A DNA stretch of 64,000 bases from Hippophae tibetana. Lineage: Eukaryota > Streptophyta > Magnoliopsida > Rosales > Elaeagnaceae. The notes under the pieces are model-generated. The model had not been told where the DNA came from. It ran no database searches and worked only from the letters and a program-made list of their open reading frames with translations. The DNA lies in NCBI GenBank assembly GCA_037013495.1, contig CM072811.1, positions 27,489,659 to 27,553,658 on the forward strand, written 5' to 3'. Position 1 is the first letter of the stretch; every line of letters starts with the position of its first letter. A program made the position numbers and the translations under genes. This document shows positions 11,426 through 23,781 of this stretch, one piece after another.

Positions 11426-13003
11426 TAGAGGTGACAAATGAGCTAAACTGAATCAACTCATTCAAGCTCACTTCATCTTAAGTCAATCGTAGCTTAGCTC
11501 AAACTAACTTATCTAATTTTTAAATAAGCTAAGATGAGCTGGGTAGGTCACGAGCAGCTCATTTTAATTTTTTTATTCAATTTTTTTAAATATTTTAAAC
11601 ATTAAGGCCATATTTGATATTCATTTTAATTTCTAGTTTTTAATTCTTGATTTTTAGAAATAAAATTTTAATTTTAAAATATTTTGAAAAAAAATTAATT
11701 GATAACTAATTTCTAATTTCAATTTTTTAAAAAATAGAAATTGAAAATTAGATATTGTTTATTTAATAACTAATTTTTAATTTTTAATTTTCTAAATTGA
11801 GTTGAGGTATGCCGAGGCTAACTTTTTATAGAAAATTGAAATCAAAAACTATAATTTTTTTAAAAAAAATAGACTTATAGAGATTTTTAATGATATATGA
11901 AATGATTCATATTATTTTATAAGGTACTATAGTTTATATTTTAAAAATGAGTAAAAAATATTATATCGAATTTAAACAATCATTAGTAAAATGAGTATAA
12001 CTTTTAATATAAAAAATAAAAATCCCAAACCCTAAAATTTATTAGAAACCAAACTTTTAGAAATTTCTAATTATATATGAAATGATTCATAAAAATTTAT
12101 GATTTAGTAAAGTTTTCATTTTAAAAATGAGTAAAAATGTTCTTCTCATCTAAACAATCATTAGCAAAATGTGCATAGTTTTCTATAAAAAACTTGAGAT
12201 TATAAACGTAAATTTTATTAGAAACTAGAGACTTCTAAAAATTTCTAATGATATGTAAAATGATTCATAAGATTTTGTGATTTAGTATAGTTTTATTTTA
12301 AAAATGAGTGAAATTGTTCTTTTAAATCTGAACAATCATTATTAAAATGTGCATAACTTTTTATATAAAACTTGAAATCAAAAAATGTAAAATTTATTAG
12401 ATAGTAGACTTCTAGAAATTTCCAATGGTATATGAAATGATTCATAAAATTTTATAAATTAGTACACTTTATATTTTAAAATGAGTAAAAAATATTCTTT
12501 TGAATTTTTACAATCATATGTAAAATGTATATAACTTTCTACGAAAAACTCAAAATAATAAATCATAAATTTCCTTTGAAATTAGACTTCTAGAGATTTA
12601 TAATGGTATATGAAATAAATCATAATATTTTGTAAATAATACAATTTATATTTCAAAAATATTTAATAGAGTATAAACAATAGTCAATAAAATAAGCATA
12701 AATTCTATATAAAAACTCAAAATTTTAAAATATAACATTTATTATAAAATAGACTATTTGTTATATGAATTTAATTATAAATTTTAAAACTAAGTAAATG
12801 ATAATCTCTTTAATTTCAATTATATTGTGTATGTTTTTAAGTTATTATTTATTTTGAAATATTATAATATAAATTTAATTTAATTTTATCTTTTATTTTA
12901 TTTTCGAAAAAATAGTTGCTATTTTTTCAATTTATTAATTTGATTAATATTAATATTTTTGTATCAATTTTGTAGTATTAATTAATAATTACATTTTGGT
13001 AAA
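11426..13003 (+). mobile_element. Family Y DNA transposon, copy B
   Basis: The left terminus TAGAGGTGACAAATGAGCT at 11426 is the inverted partner of the right terminus of copy A. The subterminal region has many AGCTCA and AGCTAA motifs, followed by the block shared with copy A from about 11583 and the 177-bp array at about 11880-12760. The right end is lost: the shared sequence stops at about 13003, where gag-like sequence begins. By eye, copies A and B are about 93-95 percent alike. Confidence 0.6.
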
Positions 13004-13440
13004 TGAGCTCTTTATGATATTTCTAACACCTTTTCGAATCTTGGGGAGAAAATTGATGAACTCAAGTTAGTTCAAAAGATTCTATACTCATCACTAGATC
13101 ATTTCCAAGTAAAGGTCACTATCACAGATGAAAGCAAAGATGTAGACACCATCAAAATTGATGAACTTGTTAGTTTAATTCAAACTTTTAAAATGAGATT
13201 TCGAACATCTACAAAGAACAAGGGTGTCATTTTCAAAACCACCACGATTGATGATGATATCAGTAAAAATGACAAGGGTGATGAAGAATTAGTACTCTTA
13301 GCCAAAAGGCTCAAGAAAAACCGTTTTCATGTGCCCACTCACACCTACACACAGCCTAACCAAATCCAATGTGCATCAAGCACCACTCTCACACATGCTA
13401 CTCACACCATAACAGCCACCATGTGCATTTTGGGGCCCAA
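13004..13440 (+). pseudogene. SIRE-type gag remnant
   Basis: The translation carries the conserved order of the copia UBN2-type gag: NLGEKIDELKLVQKILYSS, then F-VKVT-I-ESKDVDT, then IDELVSLIQTFKMRF and an acidic DEELVLLAKRLKK. This matches the capsid-region pattern of SIRE-like elements (GEKI...KVLRSL...ESKDL...ELVGSLQTFE...DEELALL). It is a fragment of a broken element and is not expected to make protein. Confidence 0.7.
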
Positions 13441-13479
13441 AATTTGTTATTCGATTACAATAAGAAAATAAAGAGAAAT

Positions 13480-14470
13480 AATTTGCTTTATTGTTCATTC
13501 TCTGCATCAGGAATCACTTGGCATGATTTTCTTGAGATTGGCATTACTCAAGCCATTAGGGCTCTTGGCTAAGAATCAATTTTTAAATCGATAAAACTTT
13601 ACTGTCCAACCTTGACCAAAGAGTTTTATAATGTTGATACTAAAGTCACCAACCTGGGCCCATAAATTATAAAGTATTTATTCAAAATAAAACTGTTGAC
13701 ATCTCGGTCCGAAAAATCAATGAATTTTCGTCAATAGTCAACATTTTTAATGATAATTTTAACTTGGACTAGTTTAACCTTTCGAATGAGGAACTGTTAA
13801 CTAAATTAACTAGTTCCTTGAATGTTGACATAAAATTGAAATAACTCAACATATTGGGTGAGTTTACCTCTTTTTATTGAATCTTAAATAAGATGTTATG
13901 TCTTGATTTACTTCCCTCCAAGCATACTACTAAGATAGGTTACCATTATGTAAACATTCTATGTTGTATTGGACAAGGAATTTTATTTAATGTTGGAACC
14001 ATAATTCAAGATGAAATTTTGCCCCAAATTGAGATTTCAAAAATCCTAGGATTGGACTATCATATGGGTGTTTGATAACAAAAATGATCCTCACATTTGG
14101 GATGCCACCAACAAAAGATTCTAACATTGTTCGCCATATAAGCAACAATGAACATGCTAGCCATAATTTCAAGATTCAAAACAAAAAAAACCATTAATGT
14201 TGGAACTAGCGTGGAATAACAATAGATATCTTGGGTGATGATGAAATGGAAGACATCAATACTTCCTATCTTTCTAGTTAGAAACTATTTGAGGACGAAG
14301 TGAGAATGAGAATAGATGCATTATCCACACAAATGGAAGCAATGCATACTCTTTATGAAGGTTTACACTAAAATGTTACTGCCATAGATGGATGATAAGA
14401 TGCTATATTTTCTATGATAAGTGATATGCATGCATATTATAGACCTCCAAGTGATCGACCTTCTAAATTT
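13480..14470 (+). pseudogene. Env-like third-ORF remnant of the SIRE-like complex
   Basis: A weak but ordered match is seen to the plant-transposon domain found in third ORFs of SIRE and Athila/Tat elements: an EFYNVD-like phrase near 13615, a CCIGQGILFNVGTIIQDEI phrase near 13945-14020 (compare ILTGKxINVGxII), and a heptad-like stretch with MRIDALSTQMEAMHTLY near 14305-14350. In intact relatives this ORF encodes a coiled-coil, envelope-like protein. The copy is broken many times. Identification is from memory of the family pattern and is only moderately secure. Confidence 0.4.
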
Positions 14471-14649
14471 TTGGGCATAATCTTATTCTTTAACATTTCA
14501 TTCTATTTCCTGCTTATCATTGATATTTATCTAAATGTATACACTACTTTTGATTTAAGTAAATGCACGTCTAATTTCTCATACTAGATAACTATGCTTC
14601 AAAGTTAATTTTTTTTATTTCTATAACAAAAAGAAGGAGATTAATTGAT

Positions 14650-16437
14650 AACTGAGATGGTCATTACACAAAAAGGGACAACATTTAATGCTTAATGTTT
14701 TATTTTTTATTGCTCACTATGATTATGTTATCTTGACATCACTATTACTATATACACTGAACTAATAAATAATGAGGCTCTCGAGCCAAGTTGTTGTGTC
14801 TATTTTTCTATGTGTTTTAGTTTATATGAACATATCGAGATTTGAGAGTAGATGGATTCACCACATCATATTATAGTTTCACTATTGAAATTAAGGTAAT
14901 GCATATAATTTTATTATCCTATGAGTGTTATGTAGTAAGAGAGAGAGAGAGATTTTTCACATGAATATGCCAAAAAGGAAGTTGTAAGGTTTATGAGTAT
15001 TGACATTCTTTGTGAACAAAATGGTTAAGTGTAAACTAGTTTTTAGGAGAGTTATCTTGCCCATTATTCAAAGCTGAAGAAACGACCAAGCTTTAAATTC
15101 ATATTCTTTAGGTATACACTTATTTCCTAATTCATTTAGAATTGAATTAATGCATAAAGGAATAAATTGCATAAATGTTGCTCGATCGATCATTTGAAGT
15201 GCTAGATCAATCAATGATGGGTCGTGTTCGATTTAGGTGTTCTCAGATTGAAATTTTTCGGAGTGGATGGATCAAAGTTATGCTTGATCAATTGAGAATC
15301 TAGATTGATTGATGATCAATCGTGTTCAATCTAGGTGCTCCTGGGTGGAAATTATTAGGAATTGATTGATTGAAGTTATGTTCAATCGATCAAGATAATG
15401 GATCGATTGATGATTAACCAAGTTGAATCTAGGCACTCTCGGGTTATGTTTAATCATTGCTGGATTGATCGAGATATTGGCTTGGTTGATTGAGCATATT
15501 TTACACCGAATGGGCACGTAACTTTTCAATTTGAAATCTCTTTGTTTACTCGAGCCAATTGAGCGGATTACCAAATTTCCCTTATTTAATACAACATAAT
15601 TAAATCCTTTACGAATAGAAAGATTATTACACTTTAACCTAACATTAGGGTTTTAATTCTTCTATATAAACAACCTAATGGTCATTGTTTTTAAGTACTA
15701 CACTTATTCTATTCATCTTGCATCTTTTGTGCTCTCTCTCAAAATATTTTTTAACTGCATCATAATTTTTTAAGCATGTTCTTTATTTAATTTTTCAAAT
15801 ATATAGTGTGGTTATGTTTGATTGATTCATATGTCTAATTATTTTTATGATATTAAGCTTTTGAATTTTGTTCTAAGGTTAGCTAGTTGATTGGTTTATC
15901 TTATTTATGTTCTTGAATCTTCTAGTTAAGATTTTTTTTTATTAAATCTACTTTAGAACACACTCTGTACTTGTGTTATTTGTACTAACTTTACAGGTGT
16001 TTGTTAAACGGATTTGATTGCTCGTGGTAGTTGAGAGATTAGAATGTTAGACAAGTTTGATTGCTCGTGGTATTCGAGAGATCAAAAAGTTGGTATGGAT
16101 CCATACACCTACTTTGTGGAGATTGTGAAAGAAGTAACAACTTGCAAATGGATTACATTAAGGGTTTTATTTGTTAAGGATATTCTAAGACCTTCCTTTA
16201 TTATTGAACATTGTTTTTTATAGTGTATAGTTAGGTGATTCCATGACTGATAGTTTTCTTCTTAGGTTCCTATTGTGACCTAGGTTGTTTTTGGCTAAAA
16301 TATCGTGTATCATATTTATTTTTATTTTTATATTCTATTATTTATACACGATTTCTTAATAGATTTTTATTAGACATAATTAGTAAAATTACTTATTCGG
16401 ATCTCTAGGTTAATTAGATACATAACTTGAACTTTCA
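14650..16437 (+). repeat. LTR3 of the SIRE-like complex, no Y insertion
   Basis: The region matches LTR2 at 10437-11420 (here 14981-16020) and then LTR1 at 8859-9242 (here about 16030-16437) without family Y between them, so it keeps the empty insertion site (CTCGTGGT at 16021-16028, repeated nearby at 16064). It ends ACTTTCA at 16437. Three tandem units of about 98 bp, anchored near 15236, 15333 and 15432, carry GATCGATC-like motifs. A 15-bp GA run lies at about 14939-14954. The start is uncertain by some 240 bp. Confidence 0.55.
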
Positions 16438-18004
16438 AAATGAAATACCTATAAATTACACCAAAACTTTACTATTCTTCGTCTAGGTAATATTAAATAC
16501 TATTTAATTTGAGATTGATTTGTGATCTAGTTATTATGACTTCTCATCCTATCACTATTGACAAAAGTTCAAATCACATCTATATAATATTTATTTTATT
16601 TAATAAAAATGAAGACTTTAATGCCTTTTTTACAAAGAAAAATAATAATACTATTTGATCTTAAAAAACTTAACAATATCATTTTTCTATCATCTTTTCT
16701 CTTGTGTATGTTATCTTTATATGAATGTGATTTTTTTTTTCAAACATAATAACCTAATTGGATGTGATTTAATTAAACTTATAAATAGAGATATAGAAAT
16801 CACTCTAATTTAATGAACAAGGAGGTGTTGCAAATTATCTTAAATTTATATTTATATTAATTTATTGTACATACATAATGTGACAAATTTTCTTAAATTA
16901 AAAAATTATGAATTTTAAATTCAACATTTCATATAGTAAATTGTGTTAATTACAAATTTAGTTGCAACTACAATTCCTCGAAATATAATAGGTATATAGA
17001 GCAATGCAAGTGCAACCCACGTACATGCGCAAATAAGATGTAATAATAAAATCCACTAGTTATAGTCAAAAAGAATGTTCATAAAGCATTGCTAAGAAAA
17101 TATATTAAAAATAATTAACCCATGGTTTTTGTGGCCAAAAATGGAGAATGAAAAGAGAGAAAAATCATATGATATAAGTCATACAACTAGTAAACAAGAA
17201 TATATAATTATAGATTATCTTTTAACGCAATGAAATATGGCTAAATAGGTGCACAAATAATATATGGTTCTCAATAAATCTTAAAATGTAACGTGTAATT
17301 GTTTAATAAATAAACAAGTGAATATTGGGTTTTGAAAAAAAAATATAAACAAGTGATAATCTTTGTTTTTCGAATTGTGCCTTTTTGGTGTAAAACAAGT
17401 TTAAATAAAACATAAAAGTCAGTTCATTATTAGAACTTTAATTTTCCTGAAATTGGAGTTAGTATTTTTTTGAGAGAGAAATTAATATTTTATTTCTTAA
17501 AATAAAAAATATAAAAATAATTAAATCGATAAAATATAAATACATTAAATTATTATAAGAATTAGTAAAAATTATCTATAACATAATTTGAATTTCTTCT
17601 TTGTCTATTTTAATTCTTTAAATATTTATAACTCTTTTAATTAATAAAATGATAAATCTTCAATTTAAATTGATTATTTATATCTTGAAATATTCACGTC
17701 ATTGAAATATAGGTAAAAGAAAAACAACAATAGAATGAAATTTAATTGTAATGTAAAAATTATGATATGTATTTATTAAAATAAACTAAATAAAATGGAA
17801 ATTTTTGTAATGACAAAATTTTCCAATAACAAATAAAAATAATAGACCGTTAGATTTTTCTAATAAGAGATAAAATGATACTGTAAATTGAGTTAAAATT
17901 TTATGAATCTTGATTCTCTAACTAATCAGTATTATTGAATTTGATATAAGTTTTATATATATACCATAATTCATAGACTATAATATCACAATGAAAATTA
18001 TTAA
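16438..18004. other. AT-rich interval, nothing recognised
   Basis: The first bases after LTR3 give no clear target duplication. A less AT-biased patch near 16975-17035 has no open frame worth calling. No transposon ends or RNA genes were identified. Confidence 0.4.
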
Positions 18005-18118
18005 TTACATCAACTTTCTACAGCACTTGCGCCCTAATTGTGGACTTCCCACCAAGCTTGAAAGTTGAAATGCTGTGTTCCAGCTATGAGGAGGATTGCT
18101 AGTCCCTGAAGCAGACAT
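18005..18118 (-). pseudogene. Possible 37-codon ORF or relic first exon
   Basis: On the minus strand an ATG at 18118 opens 37 codons with balanced, gene-like composition (it starts MSASGTSNPPHSWNTAFQLS and includes SLVGSPQLGRKCC). It sits in a local GC-richer island (about 18010-18180) in very AT-rich DNA. The sequence before the ATG is pyrimidine-rich on the minus strand, as plant 5' UTRs often are. I do not recognise the family. It may be a first exon left behind by a decayed gene, a captured fragment or chance. No downstream exon was found toward lower coordinates. Confidence 0.3.
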
Positions 18119-19460
18119 TTAGGGGAGAGAGAAAGAAAAGAAATTGCAGATCAGAGGCAATAGATAGGACAGCATTAGAGGATCAAAAATAGAAATTAAG
18201 ATATACTTTTATTAATAGTAAATGGTATATGTTATTTGTCGATTTAAACTCTGTAATTATACATGATGTGTATTGATTAGTATAATATTATTAAAAAATC
18301 AAAATTGACTTTTGGGCACAAACCATAGAATATGGATATGTGATTGAATTTTGTTGTTGTTGCTGGCAGTTATTGATGATGAGAGCATGATGCAACTGTA
18401 AAATAAGAAAAAAATTATTTTCAAATGTTTATGTTTATTATATACATTAGGATCGTCAGGCTGCTTTTTCTTTCTTAACCGTGTATTTTTCTATCAAAAA
18501 TATATTATGTTGAGTTTAAATATTAATAAAAATATTAGTTAAAACATTTTATTAAATATTTACATTATTTTACACTTTTAACTTTTTTGTATAAAAATTA
18601 TGGAAAATTTTATAAATAATTATAAAAGTATAATATAAAGATTGAAAACTTAAACTAGCCACAGATACTCATACATCTATGAAATAATATTTGTGAATTT
18701 TCATATTAACTAATACAATGATATATTTCTAGAAATATAAAGACATAATGCTTCTTTGATGTTATTTTTGTGAAAAATATTTTTTTTTTCAAAAGTGTTT
18801 CTTATTGAATTAAAAATCCATCGATCAAAAAAGTAATCAAATTTTTATATAATTAAATATAACAAAATAAAATTCTAAGATATTAGATTGCATATTGTTT
18901 ATCAAAAGGGTAAATAGAAAAATACCAAATAGAAAGCTTCTACAAGAGGAAACTCTCTCTCTGTCTCTCCAATAGAGAGAGCTAAACTAAAAGAAAAGCA
19001 ATAAAAAAAAGAAGGAGAAATAACCCGAAGAAAAGCAATAGAAAAAGGAAAAAGAAGAGTTTTTTTTCTAACTTCTTTTTAACTTTTGGCCGCCTATTGA
19101 ATCCCATATTTCACACGTTAGATGTATTAGCTTTAAATTTCAATGGAGTGTTGTAAACTAATTACTTACATGATTATCTATGATAAATTTATAAAATAAA
19201 CATGCATTTTTTTCATAAACTAAAATAACTATGCATGAAATTAATGCTTATATAAAAACATTTGGGTAAAATCTAATACATCTCTAGAAATCACATATTT
19301 TAATTTGTAAAATCATAAGGAATGTATGTTCTAAAAGTATGTATTTGAAGCTTCTTAATAGAAGTATTTAAAATTATTCAAACTTTAAAGAGATTAATAG
19401 ATAAAGAATATATAAAAAAAGAGGGAAATAAAGATGATAAAATGCATTGTATATTTCATA
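18119..19460. other. AT-rich interval, nothing recognised
   Basis: The interval begins with the upstream half of the GC-richer island described for 18005-18118. A purine-rich strip at 18960-19060 contains two similar GAAAAGCAATA motifs and a short GAGAGA/TCTCTC palindrome. No gene is supported. Confidence 0.4.
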
Positions 19461-19594
19461 GAGTAGTTCGTTAACTGATAGGTAGTATTTGTAGAATGTT
19501 TAACTGCATTCTGTTAGAGTCATATGGCTCTATTATACTTAACAAACAACTCAAGTAGCACATAGCTAATAGCCTTACACTATATCTGTTAACA
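19461..19594 (-). repeat. LTR (3' LTR of the minus-strand copia remnant)
   Basis: This is the direct-repeat partner of 23782-23914. Shared motifs are CTGATAGGTAGTATTT near the left end and CTATATCTGTTAACA at the right end. No clear target duplication was found. Confidence 0.65.
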
Positions 19595-21599
19595 TCTTCC
19601 ATTAGTCCTAAGGTCTCTTAAAAACTATAAGCTTTGTCTTCAATTCTCTAAATCTTGTTTAAGGTAATACTTTGGTCACAATTTTTACTATTTATTCTTA
19701 TATAGGAGTATACTCAAGAACCAACTGCCCAATAACAACCTTCTTATGAACAAAACAAAAATTGATCTATACATGCTTAGCTCGAGCATGATAGACATGA
19801 TGTTTTGCTAAGTATCCTACATTGATATTGTCACAGTATACAATAGGTGATTATACTGGCAGGATTTTCCAAGAGAATGCCATCAATTTTTGACATATAC
19901 TGTCCAACAATCATAAGGGTTAATGTGGGCTTTGTTTTAGTTAGTTTCACTTTATCAATAATATATTGATGTACTTGAATTGGCTTAGATGAAGTCTTTC
20001 ATGAGTTCTTATAGCCTCAACACCTAGGAAGAAACTCAATTCACCTAAGTCTTTCAAAGAAAAAGCACCATTCAACTTGGTAATAAGATCTACAATAAAC
20101 TCATTATTTTTTTATGTGATTAGAATGTCATCAACATAGATGAGAACAACCACAAACATTCTATTTTGGCCATAGATCATCACTAAGACATCACCATTAG
20201 AGCATTTGAATCCCTAGTCAATTAAGCAACCACTGAGCTTAAAAACTAGGCTCTTAATGCATGTTTCAAGCCATAAATGGCTTTCTTGAGCTTACAAATG
20301 AATTAGAAAATTTGGAGTTCTCAAAACTTTTAGGTTGTGACATATATACTTTCTCTTTAATATATCTATTCAACAATGTTGTGGTCATATCAAGTTGCCT
20401 CATAACCCAATCCTGTGAAAACGCAAGACTTAAGACAATCCTAATTATGGTAGGTTTAACAATAGGTGAAAAGGTCTCGGTATAATCGATGCTTTTTTTC
20501 TATTGAAAGCCTTTAGTAAAAACTCATGACTTATACTTTTCTACAAATCTTTTTGGTTGAAATTTGGTTCAAAATACCCATATATGACCAATTATCTTAC
20601 CATGATTAGGCAAAAGAACAACCTCTTATGTTCCACTTTTAAGCAAATAATCAAATTCACTTTGCATATAACCTCTTCATTTTGGTATACTTAGAGCTTT
20701 AAGGACCGAAGTTGGCTTAGAAAGTATAGCAACAGAAAGAAGTGTTTTTTTGGTTTAGAGACTCCTTTCTTGGCTCTAGTTAATATAGTGTGTGTATTAT
20801 CAATATTAGATGGATGATGCACACTAGAAAAAGAAGGCATAGGTAAATCAATAGTCAAAGAAATGCCAAAAGGATCAAAAATCTAATTAAAATTCAATGA
20901 ACCAAATTGAATAGGTGTATTAAGCATACTAGGTGTAGAAAAAGATGCTAGCAATGTTGAATTATGTATGGAAGATATAGAATTTGAGTTAGTATAATGA
21001 GAGTGATGGATCATAAGAGTCAAAGGTAAATGAGTAAAAGGTATGTCTGATACACAGTAGAAGAACTAGTATCTGCTACAACATCAGAAGTAGTTGGAGA
21101 GCTTGCAATAATAGCCTTAGTGAAAGGCATATTGCTATCTGTGTTTACAGACGTGTAGTAATAGGAATAGAAATAGGTGTTGACTGATAAATAGATTTTA
21201 AAACACTAGACTCAGTGCTATGTGTAGTAAGAAAAATGTAAAGGATAAGAAATATTTGGTATAGGTGTATTTGATGAGGGATGTGAATGAGACACCTTTG
21301 ATGTTTTATCAAAAGGAAATATCTTCTCACTGAAATGAACATGAGTAGATATATACACCACCTTCATTGAAGCAGGCTCTAAACACTAAAAGCCTTTAAA
21401 ATGAGAGGGATAACCAAGAAACATACAAGGGATGGAGCAAGGCTCAATTTTATTGTGATTATAGAGTCTCAAAAATGGGTAACATAGACAACCAAAAGTT
21501 TTAAGGTGTGCATAGCCTGGTTTAGTGTTAAAAAAACTGGAAAAGGCTAGTGTGATTCAGGTTTCTAAAGAGAAGTATATTGATACGATACATAGCAAT

Positions 21600-23700
21600 T
21601 TTAAATGCATAATCCCAATATAACACAAGCACACAAAATCTCATGATTATAGCCAAATCGACCTCCATAACTTGTTTATTTCTTCTCTCTACAATACAAT
21701 TCTATGTACGTGTATAGGGACACGATAATCTTCTTAAAATACCATACATTGATAACAAGTTTCGAGGCTTTTTAACTCTGTACCACGATCACTTTGAAGC
21801 ATTTTTATTTTCTTATTAAATCGTCCTACAATAAGTTTTTAAAAGTGTAAAAATACGAAAGCTACTTATGACTTATTATTAATAACATAGAGCCATACGA
21901 ACCTTGTATAATCATTCACAAACAATAGAAAATATCTCATACCTTGAACATAATTCACAGGGAAAGATCTCTATAGATCTATATGAATGATATCAAATAG
22001 ACAAGTAGATCTAGTATGTACATGTTGTAAAGGTAGCCTAGGAGATTTTCCTAGCTGACAAACATTACAAAGATTCATGGCAGATAGTAAGGTCAAGCTC
22101 TTATTCATACTATGTGAAACATGTTTCACTACATCATGATGAAAATTTCTTAACTGATCATGTAACAAAATACTATTAACAATTGCTTTATGATAAGAAA
22201 CAATTGTTATACCTACGATTATCAAGGAGATGGAAAATGGTAAAAGCCATCCTTAATTGCCCCACTAAAATGGTAGTCCCTTGTCTTCAATACAAAAAGA
22301 GTCAGGAAAGAACTCTACAGAAACTACATTATCTTTATAAATTTTCTTAGCAGAAACTAAATTCTTTTCAATTATGGCACATATAGCAGGCTTATTAATT
22401 TTAGATCACATTTATCACAAGATAAACTCTTATTTCCAATATATGAAATATGAATACTTAAGCGATTTCCCAGTAATAAAGTTTCATTTGTTTTCAAGTG
22501 ATGAATAGTTCTTATATCTATATACCATTGGTGAACACTTAAAGATGATAATGTAGTAGTTGGAATTAAGGCTTAATGTGGACAATCATTTTGAGGATAA
22601 GCAATGATTATGTCAAAGTTATAAAAAAAATTGATTCTGAATATAAGCTAGATTTTCTTATTATGTAGATCCATGAGATTGTTAAGTATTTTGGTTTGAA
22701 GCAACATTGTTTTTGAACTTTTGATATCTTAAGTAATAACGTGCAATTGTGTAGTCATATTCCTTATAGATCTGGCATTGAATAGAATCAAACTTAATAT
22801 TTTGGGACTTATCAAATGTGTTTTGATTTGGATTTTAAGACAATTTTTATGATTGAGAGGAATTATGTGATACATCAGAAGGTTTAGAAGAAGATAAACT
22901 AAAGGATTTTAGATGTGATTTAGCAAAGTTTGCTTGAATAATTTGTTGATTAGAAAGATTCATTCTCTCTTGTTGTCTATCATGAGTTCTCATGTCTGGA
23001 AACAACTCATCCAAGCCAAGAATGCATTTATTACCAGTGATATTGGAGATAAGACTTAAATAATTATAATCCAAACCTCCAAGCACATATAACATTTGAT
23101 AGATGTCACCAAGTGTGTCTTCAACAACAAGTAAGTGATTAATCAAATCCTTTGTTGTGTTGATCTACTGTTTAGTATTCATGGATTCTTTTCATAGAGT
23201 CTGCAGACGCCTTCTTAAATCCATTAATCTAGCCTTAGAATCATCATTAAGTGCTTTCATAAGTGACTACCAAAAATTAAAAGCATTTTCTTACCAATCA
23301 AGTGTTTGAGAAAGATAGATAAAATTGATGAGTAGATCCAATTCCTGTTGGCATTCTCTTGTCTTTCCCAAAGTTGAAACTTAACATTTTTTTCAAGGAT
23401 TTCATGTACTCGTGAAGTACCTGAAGCATCAATAGTAGTAACTAATCTTCGCATAATTGATGAAAAAGGTAGAAATTCATTTTTATCAAATATCAAAATC
23501 TATACATAGTGATGACTTGCTATAATTACTCTTTCCAAATCAAGTAATTGGACTCATCAAGCTTCATAAATAAGGAAGGATTGATAGGATATTGTGGAAA
23601 ATATGAAAATCTAATTGAAAAGATAAAGAATGAATAGGTGGAACTGAATGAACTAACTAAGATGAATTGATCGAGACAGTTTCATTAGAAACTACCTTAA
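21600..23700 (-). pseudogene. Gag to integrase-start remnant of the copia at 19.5-23.9 kb
   Basis: The gag part shows YQMLYVLGGLDYNYLSLIS followed by LDELFPDMRTHDRQQERMN, the copia gag pattern of a YxLLxGLxxEY phrase followed by a linker and a ...HExRL helix. At 22.2-22.0 kb LCNVCQLGKSPRLPL and FDIIHIDL give the zinc motif CxxCxxGK and the integrase entry. The remnant is broken and lies within a fossil element. Confidence 0.65.
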
Positions 23701-23781
23701 CTGAATCTTATGCATTGAAAGGAACTTGATCAACCATGATGAATCAAGCTTTGATACCATGAAAGGAACTTGATTAGCCAT

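Larger units (their letters stand above)
6477..16437 (+). mobile_element. SIRE-like Ty1/copia complex with three LTR regions (fossil)
   Basis: Three related LTR regions lie in direct order: LTR1 about 6477-9242, LTR2 about 9520-13003, LTR3 about 14650-16437. A primer-binding site follows LTR1, a gag remnant at 13.0-13.4 kb and an env-like remnant at 13.5-14.5 kb lie before LTR3. The long LTRs, initiator-Met primer site, gag type and env-like region point to the SIRE/Maximus lineage of Ty1/copia. The LTR-internal-LTR-internal-LTR order is what unequal recombination between LTRs, or a close second insertion, produces. The complex is badly broken (well over ten breaks), and no integrase or reverse transcriptase is recognisable. 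LTR1 and LTR2 are about 98 percent alike by eye over their first 730 bp; LTR3 is more distant. Confidence 0.65.

Noticed and set aside
15326-15574. 82-codon open frame on the minus strand
   Set aside because: It is caused by the GATCGATC-type tandem units of LTR3 and is not conserved in LTR2.
6477-16437. A CRISPR-like or regulated repeat array
   Set aside because: The repeated units are long, AT-rich and lack uniform spacers. They are explained by LTRs and a transposon tandem core in a plant genome.
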